Source of the DNA: Candidatus Pelagibacter communis
GTDB lineage: Bacteria; Pseudomonadota; Alphaproteobacteria; Pelagibacterales; Pelagibacteraceae
Length of the DNA: 64,000 nucleotides
Direction: 5' to 3'
Assembly: GCF_001179845.1 (NCBI RefSeq)
Contig: NZ_CVSB01000029.1
Coordinates: forward strand, 100,563 to 164,562
Part shown: in pieces, positions 27,874-36,226 of the stretch
Layout: every line of letters begins with the position of its first letter
Numbering within the stretch: the stretch's first letter is position 1
The notes under the pieces: model-generated
Database searches by the model: none
What the model saw: the letters and a program-made list of their open reading frames with translations, nothing else
Told to the model about the DNA's origin: nothing
Position numbers and translations under genes: made by a program

Positions 27874-28137
27874 ATGCCTCATTATGTATATATGCTTAAA
27901 AGCATTTCTCATAAAAAAGTTAAAACTTATGTTGGATACAGTATTAACTATAAAAGAAGATTAATAAAACATAATTTAGGTAAGGGTGCAAAATCAACTA
28001 GAGGATATAAATGGATATTAATTTTCAAAAAGATTTTTAAGACTAAATCTAAAGCATTAAAATTTGAATATGAGCTTAAAAAAAATAGAAAAAAACGTTT
28101 AACTATATTACAAGATTATTATGAGCAAAGATCTTAA
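27874..28137 (+). CDS. GIY-YIG domain protein (YhbQ/UPF0213 type)
   Basis: An 87 aa stand-alone GIY-YIG nuclease-fold protein. The two halves of the motif are YVYMLKSI (residues 4-11) and TYVGYS (18-23), followed by RRLIKHNLGKGAKSTRGYKW and a C-terminal ALKFEYELKKNRKKR with the conserved Glu. Function of the stand-alone class is not settled; weak nuclease activity is described for relatives. It begins 6 bp after tRNA-Glu, and its end overlaps the next glycosyltransferase by 17 bp. Confidence 0.9.
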   Translation: MPHYVYMLKSISHKKVKTYVGYSINYKRRLIKHNLGKGAKSTRGYKWILIFKKIFKTKSKALKFEYELKKNRKKRLTILQDYYEQRS

Positions 28138-30238
28138 AATTGCTACTATATTACCATATAAAGAAAATTATACATTCAATAAGGCTCAGGCTGCTGCTAT
28201 ATGGGTATGCGATTTTTATAAATTTTCAAAATTTAAAAATCAAAATTATATTTTTGGAAACACAAAAGGTAAAGATTATTTAACAAAAAATTACATAAAT
28301 ATTAACATAAGCAATCTTAAGTCAAAATTTTCTAGCTCAACAAATGAATACTGTAAAAATTTTATAAAAAAAACACAAAATATTAATTTTGATATTATAG
28401 AAATTCATAATCGACCTCTAGTTTTTAACTTTTTAAAGAATGAAATTAATACAAAATATATAATGTATTTTCATAATGATCCTCTATCGATGAATGGATC
28501 TAAGACCGTCAATGAAAGATTAAAATTATTAGATGAAATAGATAAAATAATATTTGTAAGTAAATGGGTGCAAAATCGTTTTTTCTTAAATTTAGATAAA
28601 AAATTAATTAATAAAACTGAAGTAGTATACCCAAGTATACATAGAGAAAAAAAAATTTTTAAAAAAGAAAAAAAAATTACATTTGTAGGTAAATTAAATG
28701 AGTCAAAAGGATATGATATATACAAAGATGCGGTTATTAAAATACTTAATGAATTTAAAGATTGGAAAGCATATTCGATCGGCGATGAAAGTAGAAGTAG
28801 ACCTGTAATAAATCATCACAATCATATAGAATTAGGTTTCTTAAAACATAAAAAGGTTTTAGAGTTTTTAAATAAATCTGAAATAGCAGTTGTTCCCTCA
28901 AGATGGGAAGAGCCTTTTGGTAGAACAGCCTTAGAATCTTCATCTAGGGCATGTGCTACAATCATTTCAAATAGAGGTGGATTACCCGAAACAACAGATC
29001 ATTGTGTTATTTTAAAAAAATTAAATTCTTACGAATTATATTTAAAAATCAAAAAATTAATTAAAAATGAGAAATATAGAAAGAAAATTCAATATGATGG
29101 TTTCAAAAAAGTTAAACATCAAATAAAAGAAAATTCAAAATTAATCGATAAGATTAGAGAAAACTGTGTTCAAAAGTTTAATCTTAACTTTATAAGAAAT
29201 AAACTTAGAATTATAAACATTTACAATACAGGTCAAAAATTAAATCATAGGTTATATAATATCTCACTTGGTAAAAAATTTACTAATGGATTTATAAGAA
29301 ATGGTCATGATGTTTTAGAAATTAGTGACAGAGATTTTGTTAGACAAAATAGAAACTTTTCATTAAAAAACAGTTCAACAAAATTTCAAGAATTTTTAAT
29401 TGAAACTTTTAAGAATTACAATCCAGATTTTTTATTCTTTGGTCATACTAAAAATGTAGATTTAGAAACAATAGATAAGTTTAGGTCTATTAATAAGAAT
29501 CTGATTATATCTCAATGGAATGAAGATCCTATTATGCCAAGTTTGGATTATTCGAAAACAAATATTAAAAATATATCTTATTATGCAAATCTTGTTGATC
29601 ACAACTTTATTACTACAGACCCAAGTATATTTAAAAAACAAAATTCGAAAGTTAAAAATTTACATTTTTTCTTTGTTCCTGTTGACAGTAATATTGAATG
29701 TTTTGATGTTTATAATTTGAATCCAACTAGAGATATATTTTATGCAATGAGTCACGGTGTTAACAGAGCAAAACTTAAAAAGGGGAAGACGGATAGCAGG
29801 ATTAATTTTTTAAATAATTTAATAAAAAAAATTGATGATATTAATTACGATTTTTATGGTTTTGCTAACAAAGAACCTATATGGGGTGACAATTTTTATA
29901 AAGCACTTGTAAACTCTAAAATGGGACTGAACCTTAGTAGGGGTTTGCCTACAAAATATTATTCTAGCAATAGAATAGCTTCATTAATGGGTAATGGTCT
30001 TTTAACATTTATAGATAAAAAAACACAAATGAATGATTTTTTTAATAATAATGAGATTATTTTCTATAATGGAATTAATGATTTGTCTGAAAAAATAAAA
30101 TTTTATAAAAAAAATGAAAAATCAAGAATTAAAATTGCAAGAAATGGTAAAAAAAAATATTTTAAGTTATTTAATGAATTAAAAACCACTAAATATATTA
30201 TCGATAAATCTTTAGGTAATAAAACAATATTATATTGA
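28121..30238 (+). CDS. Two-module glycosyltransferase: GT4-like plus CgeB-like
   Basis: A 705 aa protein with two glycosyltransferase-like halves. Residues 1-355 resemble GT4 enzymes: FVGKLNESKGYDIY (about 187-200) and VVPSRWEEPFGRTALESS (about 255-272) with the E-x7-E donor-binding motif, then NRGGLPET. Residues 361-705 resemble the CgeB/Glyco_trans_1_2 group: RIINIYNTGQKLNHR, DFLFFGHTK, SQWNEDP, FYAMSHGVNRAK, and SSNRIASLMGNGLLTF (about 614-629). It has no signal peptide or membrane helix, so is probably cytoplasmic, glycosylating a lipid-linked sugar or a nucleotide-sugar acceptor for the surface. The acceptor is unknown. The TGA overlaps the following GT2 start. Confidence 0.8.
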   Translation: MSKDLKIATILPYKENYTFNKAQAAAIWVCDFYKFSKFKNQNYIFGNTKGKDYLTKNYININISNLKSKFSSSTNEYCKNFIKKTQNINFDIIEIHNRPLVFNFLKNEINTKYIMYFHNDPLSMNGSKTVNERLKLLDEIDKIIFVSKWVQNRFFLNLDKKLINKTEVVYPSIHREKKIFKKEKKITFVGKLNESKGYDIYKDAVIKILNEFKDWKAYSIGDESRSRPVINHHNHIELGFLKHKKVLEFLNKSEIAVVPSRWEEPFGRTALESSSRACATIISNRGGLPETTDHCVILKKLNSYELYLKIKKLIKNEKYRKKIQYDGFKKVKHQIKENSKLIDKIRENCVQKFNLNFIRNKLRIINIYNTGQKLNHRLYNISLGKKFTNGFIRNGHDVLEISDRDFVRQNRNFSLKNSSTKFQEFLIETFKNYNPDFLFFGHTKNVDLETIDKFRSINKNLIISQWNEDPIMPSLDYSKTNIKNISYYANLVDHNFITTDPSIFKKQNSKVKNLHFFFVPVDSNIECFDVYNLNPTRDIFYAMSHGVNRAKLKKGKTDSRINFLNNLIKKIDDINYDFYGFANKEPIWGDNFYKALVNSKMGLNLSRGLPTKYYSSNRIASLMGNGLLTFIDKKTQMNDFFNNNEIIFYNGINDLSEKIKFYKKNEKSRIKIARNGKKKYFKLFNELKTTKYIIDKSLGNKTILY

Positions 30239-31092
30239 TGAAAATATCAATATTGATACCAACATTTAATAATTTATCTTATTTAAAATTTTTTCTTAAT
30301 TCTTTAAAAAAAAACTCATTGTTTGAACATGAGATTGTTATTCATGTTAACGATGGCTCAGATGGTACCTTAGAATATATCACAAAAAATAATTTCAAAT
30401 TCACTCATAGCAATGAAAATATTGGATTGTGCAGTTCAATGAATAATGCTTATAAATTAAGTACTTCAGATTTTTTATTATATGCTCATGATGATATGTA
30501 TTTTTGTAAAAATTGGGATAAATATTTAATTGATGAAATTAATAAACAAAAAAATAATTTTTATTATTTATCTGGTACAAATGTATCTACAAGATTTGGT
30601 CTAATAAATTATAATTGTGGAGATACTTTAGAAAATTTTGATGAAAATAAGTTCTTAAAATTTTGTATTGATGACGATACACCTGATTTACAAAGTTCCC
30701 ATTGGGCTCCTCATTTAATTCACAGAGAATTATGGGATAAAATTGGTGGATTTAGTGAAGAATTCAATCCAGGAGATGGATCAGATCCTGATTTTTGTAT
30801 GAAGTTATGGTTAGAAAATGTAAGAATTTTTAAGGGGATATCAAAATTTAAAGTATATCACTTTAACTCTTTAACAACTAGAAATAATAAAGTTAAACTG
30901 AATGATGGTACAAAAATATTTTTATTGAAATATGGTTTTAATCCTAAATTTTTCAGAAAATATTATTTAAAAGGAAATAATTCAATTATTCCTTACAAGG
31001 GTATGTTGGATGAACCAAAATACAATATTTCAATGTTTATTGCATTGGTAATAAATAAATTAAAATTTTTATTTTATAAATTTAAATTTTAA
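30238..31092 (+). CDS. GT2-family glycosyltransferase
   Basis: A 284 aa GT-A fold transferase: MKISILIPTFNNLSYLKFFL at the N terminus, VNDGSDGT nucleotide-binding loop, SNENIGLCSSMNNAY, the DxD-like AHDDMYF, then WAPHLIHRELWDKIGGFSEEF and GDGSDPDFCMKLW. The ATG at 30238 overlaps the previous stop in TGATG; a TTG one codon earlier is possible. It probably acts with the preceding two-module enzyme in the same surface glycan. Its 3' end overlaps the convergent recombinase gene by 11 bp. Confidence 0.9.
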   Translation: MKISILIPTFNNLSYLKFFLNSLKKNSLFEHEIVIHVNDGSDGTLEYITKNNFKFTHSNENIGLCSSMNNAYKLSTSDFLLYAHDDMYFCKNWDKYLIDEINKQKNNFYYLSGTNVSTRFGLINYNCGDTLENFDENKFLKFCIDDDTPDLQSSHWAPHLIHRELWDKIGGFSEEFNPGDGSDPDFCMKLWLENVRIFKGISKFKVYHFNSLTTRNNKVKLNDGTKIFLLKYGFNPKFFRKYYLKGNNSIIPYKGMLDEPKYNISMFIALVINKLKFLFYKFKF

Positions 31093-32035
31093 TTTTATCT
31101 AATGCATTATTTTTAAATATATTTGCTTCTCTAATATATCTTCTAACCATTTGTGTTGTTTTATGACCTGTCATAGCCATTATGCTTCGTTCATCAGCTC
31201 CTGAATCAGCAGCAACTGTTGCAAATCCCGATCTTAAACTATGGCCTGAAAAATTTTTATTTTCAATACCTGCTAACTTCAAATATTCTTTCATCAATAA
31301 AACCACAGATTGATCAGTTAATCTTTTGTCTGTTAATAATAAACCTTTAGAAAATCTTCTAAAAATAGGTCCTGACTTAATTTTAGAAATTTCTAACCAT
31401 TTTTTTAGATTTGTAGCAGGACAGTAAATTTTATTATCGAAGTAGGGTAGTCCTTTAATCATTCCTTCTCCAAATTGGTCAGTTTTTGATCTTTTAATAG
31501 TGATTTTAAGACCTTCAGAAACAAATTCTAAATCCTCATGATCAATTGAAATTATTTCGGATCTTCTAAAACCTCCTCCAAAACCAATTAAGATTATTGA
31601 TTTGTCTCGAAGTTTTTTTATTTCCTCAGTTTTTTGTTCATTAATTACATTAATAATTAATTTTAAATAATTGATTAATAATGGTTTTTTTCCTTTCTGA
31701 ATACTTCCTTTAACCCTTCTTATTCCCATTAAATTTTCAACAATAATTGGATGTTTAGTGTCTAAATAATGCCCTTTGAGTCTATGAACCATGCTTATTG
31801 ACACCAATCTTCGTCTTAAAGTGCTTATTTTTGAGTTTTTAGAAAGATGGGTTAAATATAAGGAAATTATTTTTGGCTCTGTTGGTAATGGATTTAACCC
31901 ATGCTTTGCACAAAAATCTCCGAAGTCTTTAAAGTCAGATTTATATGCTCTTAAAGTGTTATTAGCCTTAGAACTTTTAAGGTTATTTAGAGTTTCTTCA
32001 TGAAGCAATTTTAGATCTGTTGTCAGTTCATTCAT
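31082..32035 (-). CDS. Tyrosine recombinase/integrase
   Basis: A 317 aa site-specific recombinase. The N-terminal SAM-like core-binding domain spans about 8-100 (NTLRAYKSDFKDFGDFCAK), the catalytic domain about 115-310. The R-H-R-H-Y set is visible: Arg157/158 in GGFRRSEI, His265 and Arg268 in GHSLRSGFAT, His291 in TGHKTTQM and Tyr300 in RRYIREA. The length and absence of an arm-binding N-terminal domain make it Xer-like in architecture. It is not next to a resolvable pair of att sites. A near-perfect dyad (32039-32073) begins 4 bp before its start codon. Convergent overlap with the GT2 gene suggests recent tight packing. Confidence 0.93.
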   Translation of the reverse strand: MNELTTDLKLLHEETLNNLKSSKANNTLRAYKSDFKDFGDFCAKHGLNPLPTEPKIISLYLTHLSKNSKISTLRRRLVSISMVHRLKGHYLDTKHPIIVENLMGIRRVKGSIQKGKKPLLINYLKLIINVINEQKTEEIKKLRDKSIILIGFGGGFRRSEIISIDHEDLEFVSEGLKITIKRSKTDQFGEGMIKGLPYFDNKIYCPATNLKKWLEISKIKSGPIFRRFSKGLLLTDKRLTDQSVVLLMKEYLKLAGIENKNFSGHSLRSGFATVAADSGADERSIMAMTGHKTTQMVRRYIREANIFKNNALDKIKI

Positions 32036-32038
32036 ATA

Positions 32039-32073
32039 ATTACTATTGATAACAATTAATTATCGTTAGTAAT
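32039..32073. promoter_or_regulatory. Dyad element in front of the recombinase: candidate core site or operator
   Basis: Arms ATTACTATTGATAA (32039-32052) and TTATCGTTAGTAAT (32060-32073) match as inverted repeats at 12 of 14 positions and flank a 7 bp spacer CAATTAA. Two 11-14 bp arms around a 6-8 bp spacer is the layout of tyrosine recombinase crossover sites (including dif); an autoregulatory operator is the alternative. It begins 4 bp from the recombinase start codon. Confidence 0.45.
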
Positions 32074-32115
32074 ATATTAAGTGAATTTTAATGTCAATAA
32101 GATAAATTAATAATC

Positions 32116-32394
32116 ATGAAGTTACTTGAAGGAACTAAATTTCAGCAGAAAGTTTGGAAATATCTAAAAACAATACCGAAAGGACAAGTAAAAACCTATA
32201 AACAGGTCGCGATTGCTATAAAAAGACCTAAATCAGCCCGTGCTGTTGCAAATGCGTGTGGAAAAAACCCATATGCCCCAAAAATACCCTGTCATAGAGT
32301 AATTCGGTCCGATGGAGACCTTGGTGGATACTCAGGAAAAGGCGGAATTAAAACAAAGCTGCGTTTATTGAGATCTGAAAAAGTTGACATTTAG
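32116..32394 (+). CDS. Ogt/MGMT-type methyltransferase domain protein (short form)
   Basis: A 92 aa protein corresponding to the C-terminal DNA-binding domain of O6-alkylguanine-DNA alkyltransferase: GTKFQQKVWKYLKTIPKGQV, the helix-turn-helix with ARAVANACGKNPY (Arg finger), and the acceptor motif IPCHRVIRSDGDLGGYSG with its Cys. Because Cys is present it should be a true alkyl-acceptor, not the Trp-containing ATL type. The N-terminal domain of Ogt/Ada is missing, a form known in other bacteria. It is divergent from the recombinase and is the last gene before a 545 bp gap. Confidence 0.88.
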   Translation: MKLLEGTKFQQKVWKYLKTIPKGQVKTYKQVAIAIKRPKSARAVANACGKNPYAPKIPCHRVIRSDGDLGGYSGKGGIKTKLRLLRSEKVDI

Positions 32395-32467
32395 CATCTT
32401 TTTAAGACTATTTTATGATCAAAAACACTTGTAAAATCAACATTTTTTTAATTTTTAAGGGTATTTT

Positions 32468-32487
32468 TGCATAAATAGTATTATGCA
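32468..32487. repeat. Perfect short dyad behind the Ogt-like gene
   Basis: TGCATAA (32468-32474), loop ATAGTA, TTATGCA (32481-32487): a perfect 7 bp stem 73 bp after the Ogt-like stop. No T tract follows, so it is a weak terminator candidate; a protein-binding site is equally possible. Confidence 0.35.
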
Positions 32488-32899
32488 TCCTTCAGTTGTA
32501 CTATATATGAAGATATACTTAAATAAAGCACCTCTATGGCCGTTTAAAACATATATTCTATAACTGCATTGCTCTAGTTTTCAATAATATCAGTGCTAAT
32601 TTAATGCCCAAAATCTCATCAATTTTATGTGAATTTCTACTACCCTACTCATCTATTTTAAAATTTATTTCAATTATATAAATTCAAAACCCTTAAAAAC
32701 CCTTGATATTAAACACTTCTGATGCATATTGCTGATTTTAGATTTTTATACTTGTCATATTTGTCTTTTTTCACTCGAAAGTATTGAAATTAATCCTTTA
32801 ATTTTTGATATATTTAATTTTTTTAATAATAATATGTTATTTTATAATTTATTAAATAATAAAATTATTTAATTATTACAATAGTTTATGTCTGTATAT

Positions 32900-32914
32900 T
32901 AATGTAATACATTA
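32900..32914. repeat. Perfect 15 bp palindrome behind the EamA gene
   Basis: TAATGTA-A-TACATTA, a perfect 7 bp dyad around one base, 25 bp beyond the EamA stop codon. It resembles the compact operators bound by dimeric regulators, but its place at a 3' end does not fit promoter control. AT-rich DNA makes chance palindromes likely. Confidence 0.3.
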
Positions 32915-32939
32915 TATAATAGTACTTATTTATTTACTA

Positions 32940-33791
32940 TTATTTAGGCTTAGTGAGCAAATATTCTCTTCTAGAAATGTATAAGCCACTAAGAACAATA
33001 ATGAACAGTCCTAAATATGTCCAATTATCAGGTAGTTCATGGAAGAAATAGTAGCTAATGAGTATATTTGTAATAATCTCTGTATAGCCCAAAGGAGCTA
33101 ATTTAGAGGCATCAGCGTATTTCAGTGATAATATAAGGAAAAGATGCGCTACAGAGGCTATAAGGCCGATTAAGGCCATTAAAATCCATTGATTTGAAGT
33201 AGGATTAACCCAAACAGAAGGCATAAATAGACTAATAATGATAGTACCTATCAAACCTGAGAGTAAAAGCGTTAAGAGTGGGTTATCAGAAGTGCTGAGC
33301 TTTCTTGTGATTATAAGGTAAAATCCATAGCAAATTCCATTACCTAAAGCTGCCATTGTAGCTAAATTAAGCTCAATAAAGCCAGGTCTAATTACAATTA
33401 AAGTTCCAATAAATCCTAATGATACAGCAGTCCATCTTTTCACCCCTACTTTCTCATTTAAAAAAAATGGAGATAAGGCTGTAACGCAAATTGGAGCTAC
33501 AAAAGCTAGGGTTAAAGCTTTTGGAAGAGAAATTTCGGATATTGCATAAAAAAATAAGTAAGTAGAAAAAACAAAAATTAATCCTCTTATTAATTGAAGT
33601 GCTGGTTTTTTTGTCCAAACTAATGATTGTCTATAAAAGATAAGCATTAAGGACAACGTAAAGACTACAGTAAAAAAGTACCTAGCCCATGTAATCTGCA
33701 ATACATCCATAGATGAGCTTAAATACTTAGCAAAAGCATCCATAACAGGAACAATCATCCAGGCAGATGCGTTTAAAATTATAGCCTTCAT
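32940..33791 (-). CDS. EamA/DMT superfamily permease
   Basis: A 283 aa inner-membrane transporter with ten predicted helices in two EamA repeats. Family-typical blocks are WARYFFTVVF, LIRGLIFVFSTYLFFYAISEI followed by LPKALTLAFVAP, FLNEKVGVKRW, GNGICYGFYLIITRKLS and GYTEIITNILISYYFFHELP. The substrate is unknown. It is the downstream partner of the AEC-family gene (16 bp gap). Confidence 0.88.
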   Translation of the reverse strand: MKAIILNASAWMIVPVMDAFAKYLSSSMDVLQITWARYFFTVVFTLSLMLIFYRQSLVWTKKPALQLIRGLIFVFSTYLFFYAISEISLPKALTLAFVAPICVTALSPFFLNEKVGVKRWTAVSLGFIGTLIVIRPGFIELNLATMAALGNGICYGFYLIITRKLSTSDNPLLTLLLSGLIGTIIISLFMPSVWVNPTSNQWILMALIGLIASVAHLFLILSLKYADASKLAPLGYTEIITNILISYYFFHELPDNWTYLGLFIIVLSGLYISRREYLLTKPK

Positions 33792-33807
33792 AAAAGAAAG
33801 ATATCTC

Positions 33808-34710
33808 TTAATAGAAGTATTTTAAAGCAAAGAATACAACAAGCGGAACTGTGATAAACGACATTAATGTAGAGACAACAATGGTACTAGCAATGTTATC
33901 AACTATTTCCTTAGGTGAATACATTAAACCAATAAGATAATTTAATATTGCACTAGGCATGGCTGATTGAATTAATATAACACCTGCACCAAACCCTGAT
34001 AAATCAAAATATATTATTATGATAAAACCAATTATTGGACCAATTATTACTCTTCCAATTGAAGAAATTATTGAGTTAGTTAGAGAAAATACTTTTAACT
34101 TTGTTAATGCTATACCTAAAGACATAAGTATTAAAACAATAGCAGTATAAGTTAACAGCTCAGTAAGATTAATGATAGCCTTTGGCATTTCTAAATCAAA
34201 ATACAAAAAACCAACAGAAAAAATTATTGCATAAAAAGGTGGATTTTTAATCAAAATTTTAAAATCAAATTTTCTATCAGCAAGAAAAACACCAAGAGTA
34301 AAGTGTAGTAAAATGATTAATGAAGATATAGATGCAGCAATTCCAAGACCTTGGGAACCATATGCAAAAAGACATATCGGTATGCCCATATTCCCATTAT
34401 TTGGCAAGATAAAAACTGGCACCTCTCTTATGATGTCTTTAGTTTTTAATAAGTATAAAATTATTATTCCAGTTAAAGTAAAACCAATAATTGCTATTAA
34501 GTAATAAATAAAATAACTAGCATAAATATCGAAAGATATACCTGTTGAGGTTATAGCGTAAATAACCATTGCTGGTGTACCTACATTTGAAGCAAAACTG
34601 GTTATAAAAGAGTTATCAAAGTTTGGATTTTTTTTACCTAAGTAGTATCCAATACCGACTATAAAAAAAACTGGAAATAAAACTTCAAAAAGTTTTAAAT
34701 AAATTTCCAT
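33808..34710 (-). CDS. AEC family transporter (auxin efflux carrier superfamily)
   Basis: A 300 aa membrane protein with about ten helices; motifs include GIGYYLGKKNPNFD at the N terminus, FILPNNGNMGIPICLFAYG (the Asn-Gly-Asn-Met-Gly-Pro-like block of the family) and GVILIQSAMPSAILNYLIG. Relatives move organic acids such as malate or malonate in bacteria; the substrate here is not predictable. It overlaps the hom stop by one base, so is probably co-transcribed with hom. Confidence 0.88.
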   Translation of the reverse strand: MEIYLKLFEVLFPVFFIVGIGYYLGKKNPNFDNSFITSFASNVGTPAMVIYAITSTGISFDIYASYFIYYLIAIIGFTLTGIIILYLLKTKDIIREVPVFILPNNGNMGIPICLFAYGSQGLGIAASISSLIILLHFTLGVFLADRKFDFKILIKNPPFYAIIFSVGFLYFDLEMPKAIINLTELLTYTAIVLILMSLGIALTKLKVFSLTNSIISSIGRVIIGPIIGFIIIIYFDLSGFGAGVILIQSAMPSAILNYLIGLMYSPKEIVDNIASTIVVSTLMSFITVPLVVFFALKYFY

Positions 34711-36002
34711 TAACCAAGCAATCTAATTAAGGTTGGTGTTTTTAATATATTTTTGTTTTTCTTAAATATCGATAAGCAATTATGGCAGTTAATTTCCGAT
34801 GTTTTATGTGTAATTATAACAATTGTTGCTTTGTTGTTTTTCTTATCAGGTGTCTGAATCAATCTTTTTACAGATATTTTATATTTAGCTAGACGATTAG
34901 TTATTTGGGATAATACACCGGGTTTATCTTTTACTTCAAACCTTAAATATAATGAATTAACGTAATTGTTTACATTGTATGGTTTTAAAGATTTAAGCTT
35001 TGAAACAGTAACACCAAAAGGTTTCTTTATATTACCACGTAAAATAGATAACAAATCAGAAAGTAATGATGATGATGTAGGGCCAGGTCCTGCTCCTTCA
35101 CCTTGTAATACACTTTCACCAACTGGTTTACCTTGCAAAATAACTGCATTCATTACACCATTTACATTACCTATATAGGATTTTTTACTAACTAAGCATG
35201 GATGAACAGTCTCAAAAAGTTGATTATTCTTTAACTCAGAAATACCAAGAAGCTTTATTCTTAAATCTAATTGATTTGCAATTTTAATGTCTTTCAATTC
35301 TATTTTTTCTATTCCTTCCATTAAGCATTTATGTTTTGAAATTTTACTATTAAAAGCTAAAGCAGATAAAATTCTTACTTTGGCAAATGCGTCAAATCCG
35401 TTTAAGTCTAATTTAGGATTACCAGGTTCGGCATAACCAAGTATCTGTGCTTTTTTTAAAACGTCAGCAAAATTTTCATTTGAATTTTCCATTTCAGATA
35501 AAATGTAATTTGAAGTGCCGTTAAGAATTCCATAAACCTTTGATATTTTATTTGTTGCTAATCCTTCTTTAATAGATCTTAATATCGGGATACCTCCAGC
35601 AACTGATGCTTCAAATTCCAAATTAACTTTATTTTTTTCTGCAAGTTTTGCTAACTCATTGCCGTGTTTTGATATTAAAGCTTTATTAGGTGTAATAACA
35701 TGGATTTTACTTTTTAAAGCAGTTTCTACAACTTTTTTAGAAATTCCATCTGATAAACCTATAGCTTCAAATAATATATCAATATTATTTTTCTTAAAAA
35801 TTTCTAAAGGATTTTTGTAAAATATTTTTTTATTAACTTTGAATTTTCTTTTTTTATTAATATTTCTAGCAGAAACAGCCACCACATTAATTTTCTTGCC
35901 TGTTTTAAGTTCAATATCTTTCTTTTTTGTGTTTAGTTCATTTAGCAAATAATTGCCAACCTGACCAAGTCCTACTACTGCAATATTAATTAATTTACTC
36001 AT
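34710..36002 (-). CDS. hom: Homoserine dehydrogenase
   Basis: Reduces aspartate semialdehyde to homoserine, the branch point to threonine and methionine. The 430 aa protein has an N-terminal Rossmann motif (VVGLGQVGNYLL), the catalytic domain with GILNGTSNYILSEME and PGNPKLDLNGFDAFAKV, the PVGESVLQGEGAGPGPTSSS block, and a C-terminal ACT domain (RFEVKDKPGVLSQITNRLAK), suggesting amino-acid feedback. Homoserine feeds MetY, encoded about 2.4 kb away. Confidence 0.96.
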   Translation of the reverse strand: MSKLINIAVVGLGQVGNYLLNELNTKKKDIELKTGKKINVVAVSARNINKKRKFKVNKKIFYKNPLEIFKKNNIDILFEAIGLSDGISKKVVETALKSKIHVITPNKALISKHGNELAKLAEKNKVNLEFEASVAGGIPILRSIKEGLATNKISKVYGILNGTSNYILSEMENSNENFADVLKKAQILGYAEPGNPKLDLNGFDAFAKVRILSALAFNSKISKHKCLMEGIEKIELKDIKIANQLDLRIKLLGISELKNNQLFETVHPCLVSKKSYIGNVNGVMNAVILQGKPVGESVLQGEGAGPGPTSSSLLSDLLSILRGNIKKPFGVTVSKLKSLKPYNVNNYVNSLYLRFEVKDKPGVLSQITNRLAKYKISVKRLIQTPDKKNNKATIVIITHKTSEINCHNCLSIFKKNKNILKTPTLIRLLG

Positions 36003-36226
36003 TTACTTATATCCGGATATTTACTTTTTTTTGTATAGTCATCTATATAAATCTCATATTCCTCTAAAGTCATTGACGTTATATCGTCTGCCTTTTTTAA
36101 TATTTGATTTATTTTTTTTTGATTATTTTTATTTTCAATAGAATTTTCTGTCCAATATTGAGAATCTTTGTTTAAAGAACAATTGGCTAATATTAATGAA
36201 AAAAAAATTATTATAAATTTTCTCAT
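35999..36226 (-). CDS. Small lipoprotein of unknown function
   Basis: A 75 aa protein with a lipobox at LILANC (Cys16) after a basic start and hydrophobic core (MRKFIIIFFSLILANC). The mature part is polar and acidic, about 59 residues, with DDITSMTLEEYEIYIDDYTK. I do not recognise a family. It overlaps argC and hom by 4 bp on each side, which supports that it is really translated and part of that operon. Confidence 0.7.
   Translation of the reverse strand: MRKFIIIFFSLILANCSLNKDSQYWTENSIENKNNQKKINQILKKADDITSMTLEEYEIYIDDYTKKSKYPDISK

Larger units (their letters stand above)
32395..32939. other. Gene-free stretch of about 545 bp
   Basis: I see no credible coding region and no tRNA-like or known riboswitch-like motif. 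It contains two short dyads (listed separately) and a run of A/T-rich simple sequence at 32800-32870. The flanking genes point right (Ogt-like) and left (EamA), so it lies between two 3' ends, where in this genome gaps are normally a few bases. It may be a scar of gene loss or an island boundary. Confidence 0.6.

Noticed and set aside
27841..34710. A second attachment site matching the tRNA-Glu 3' end
   Set aside because: I looked for the T-arm/acceptor sequence of tRNA-Glu downstream and found no copy, so I do not draw element borders for the second block.
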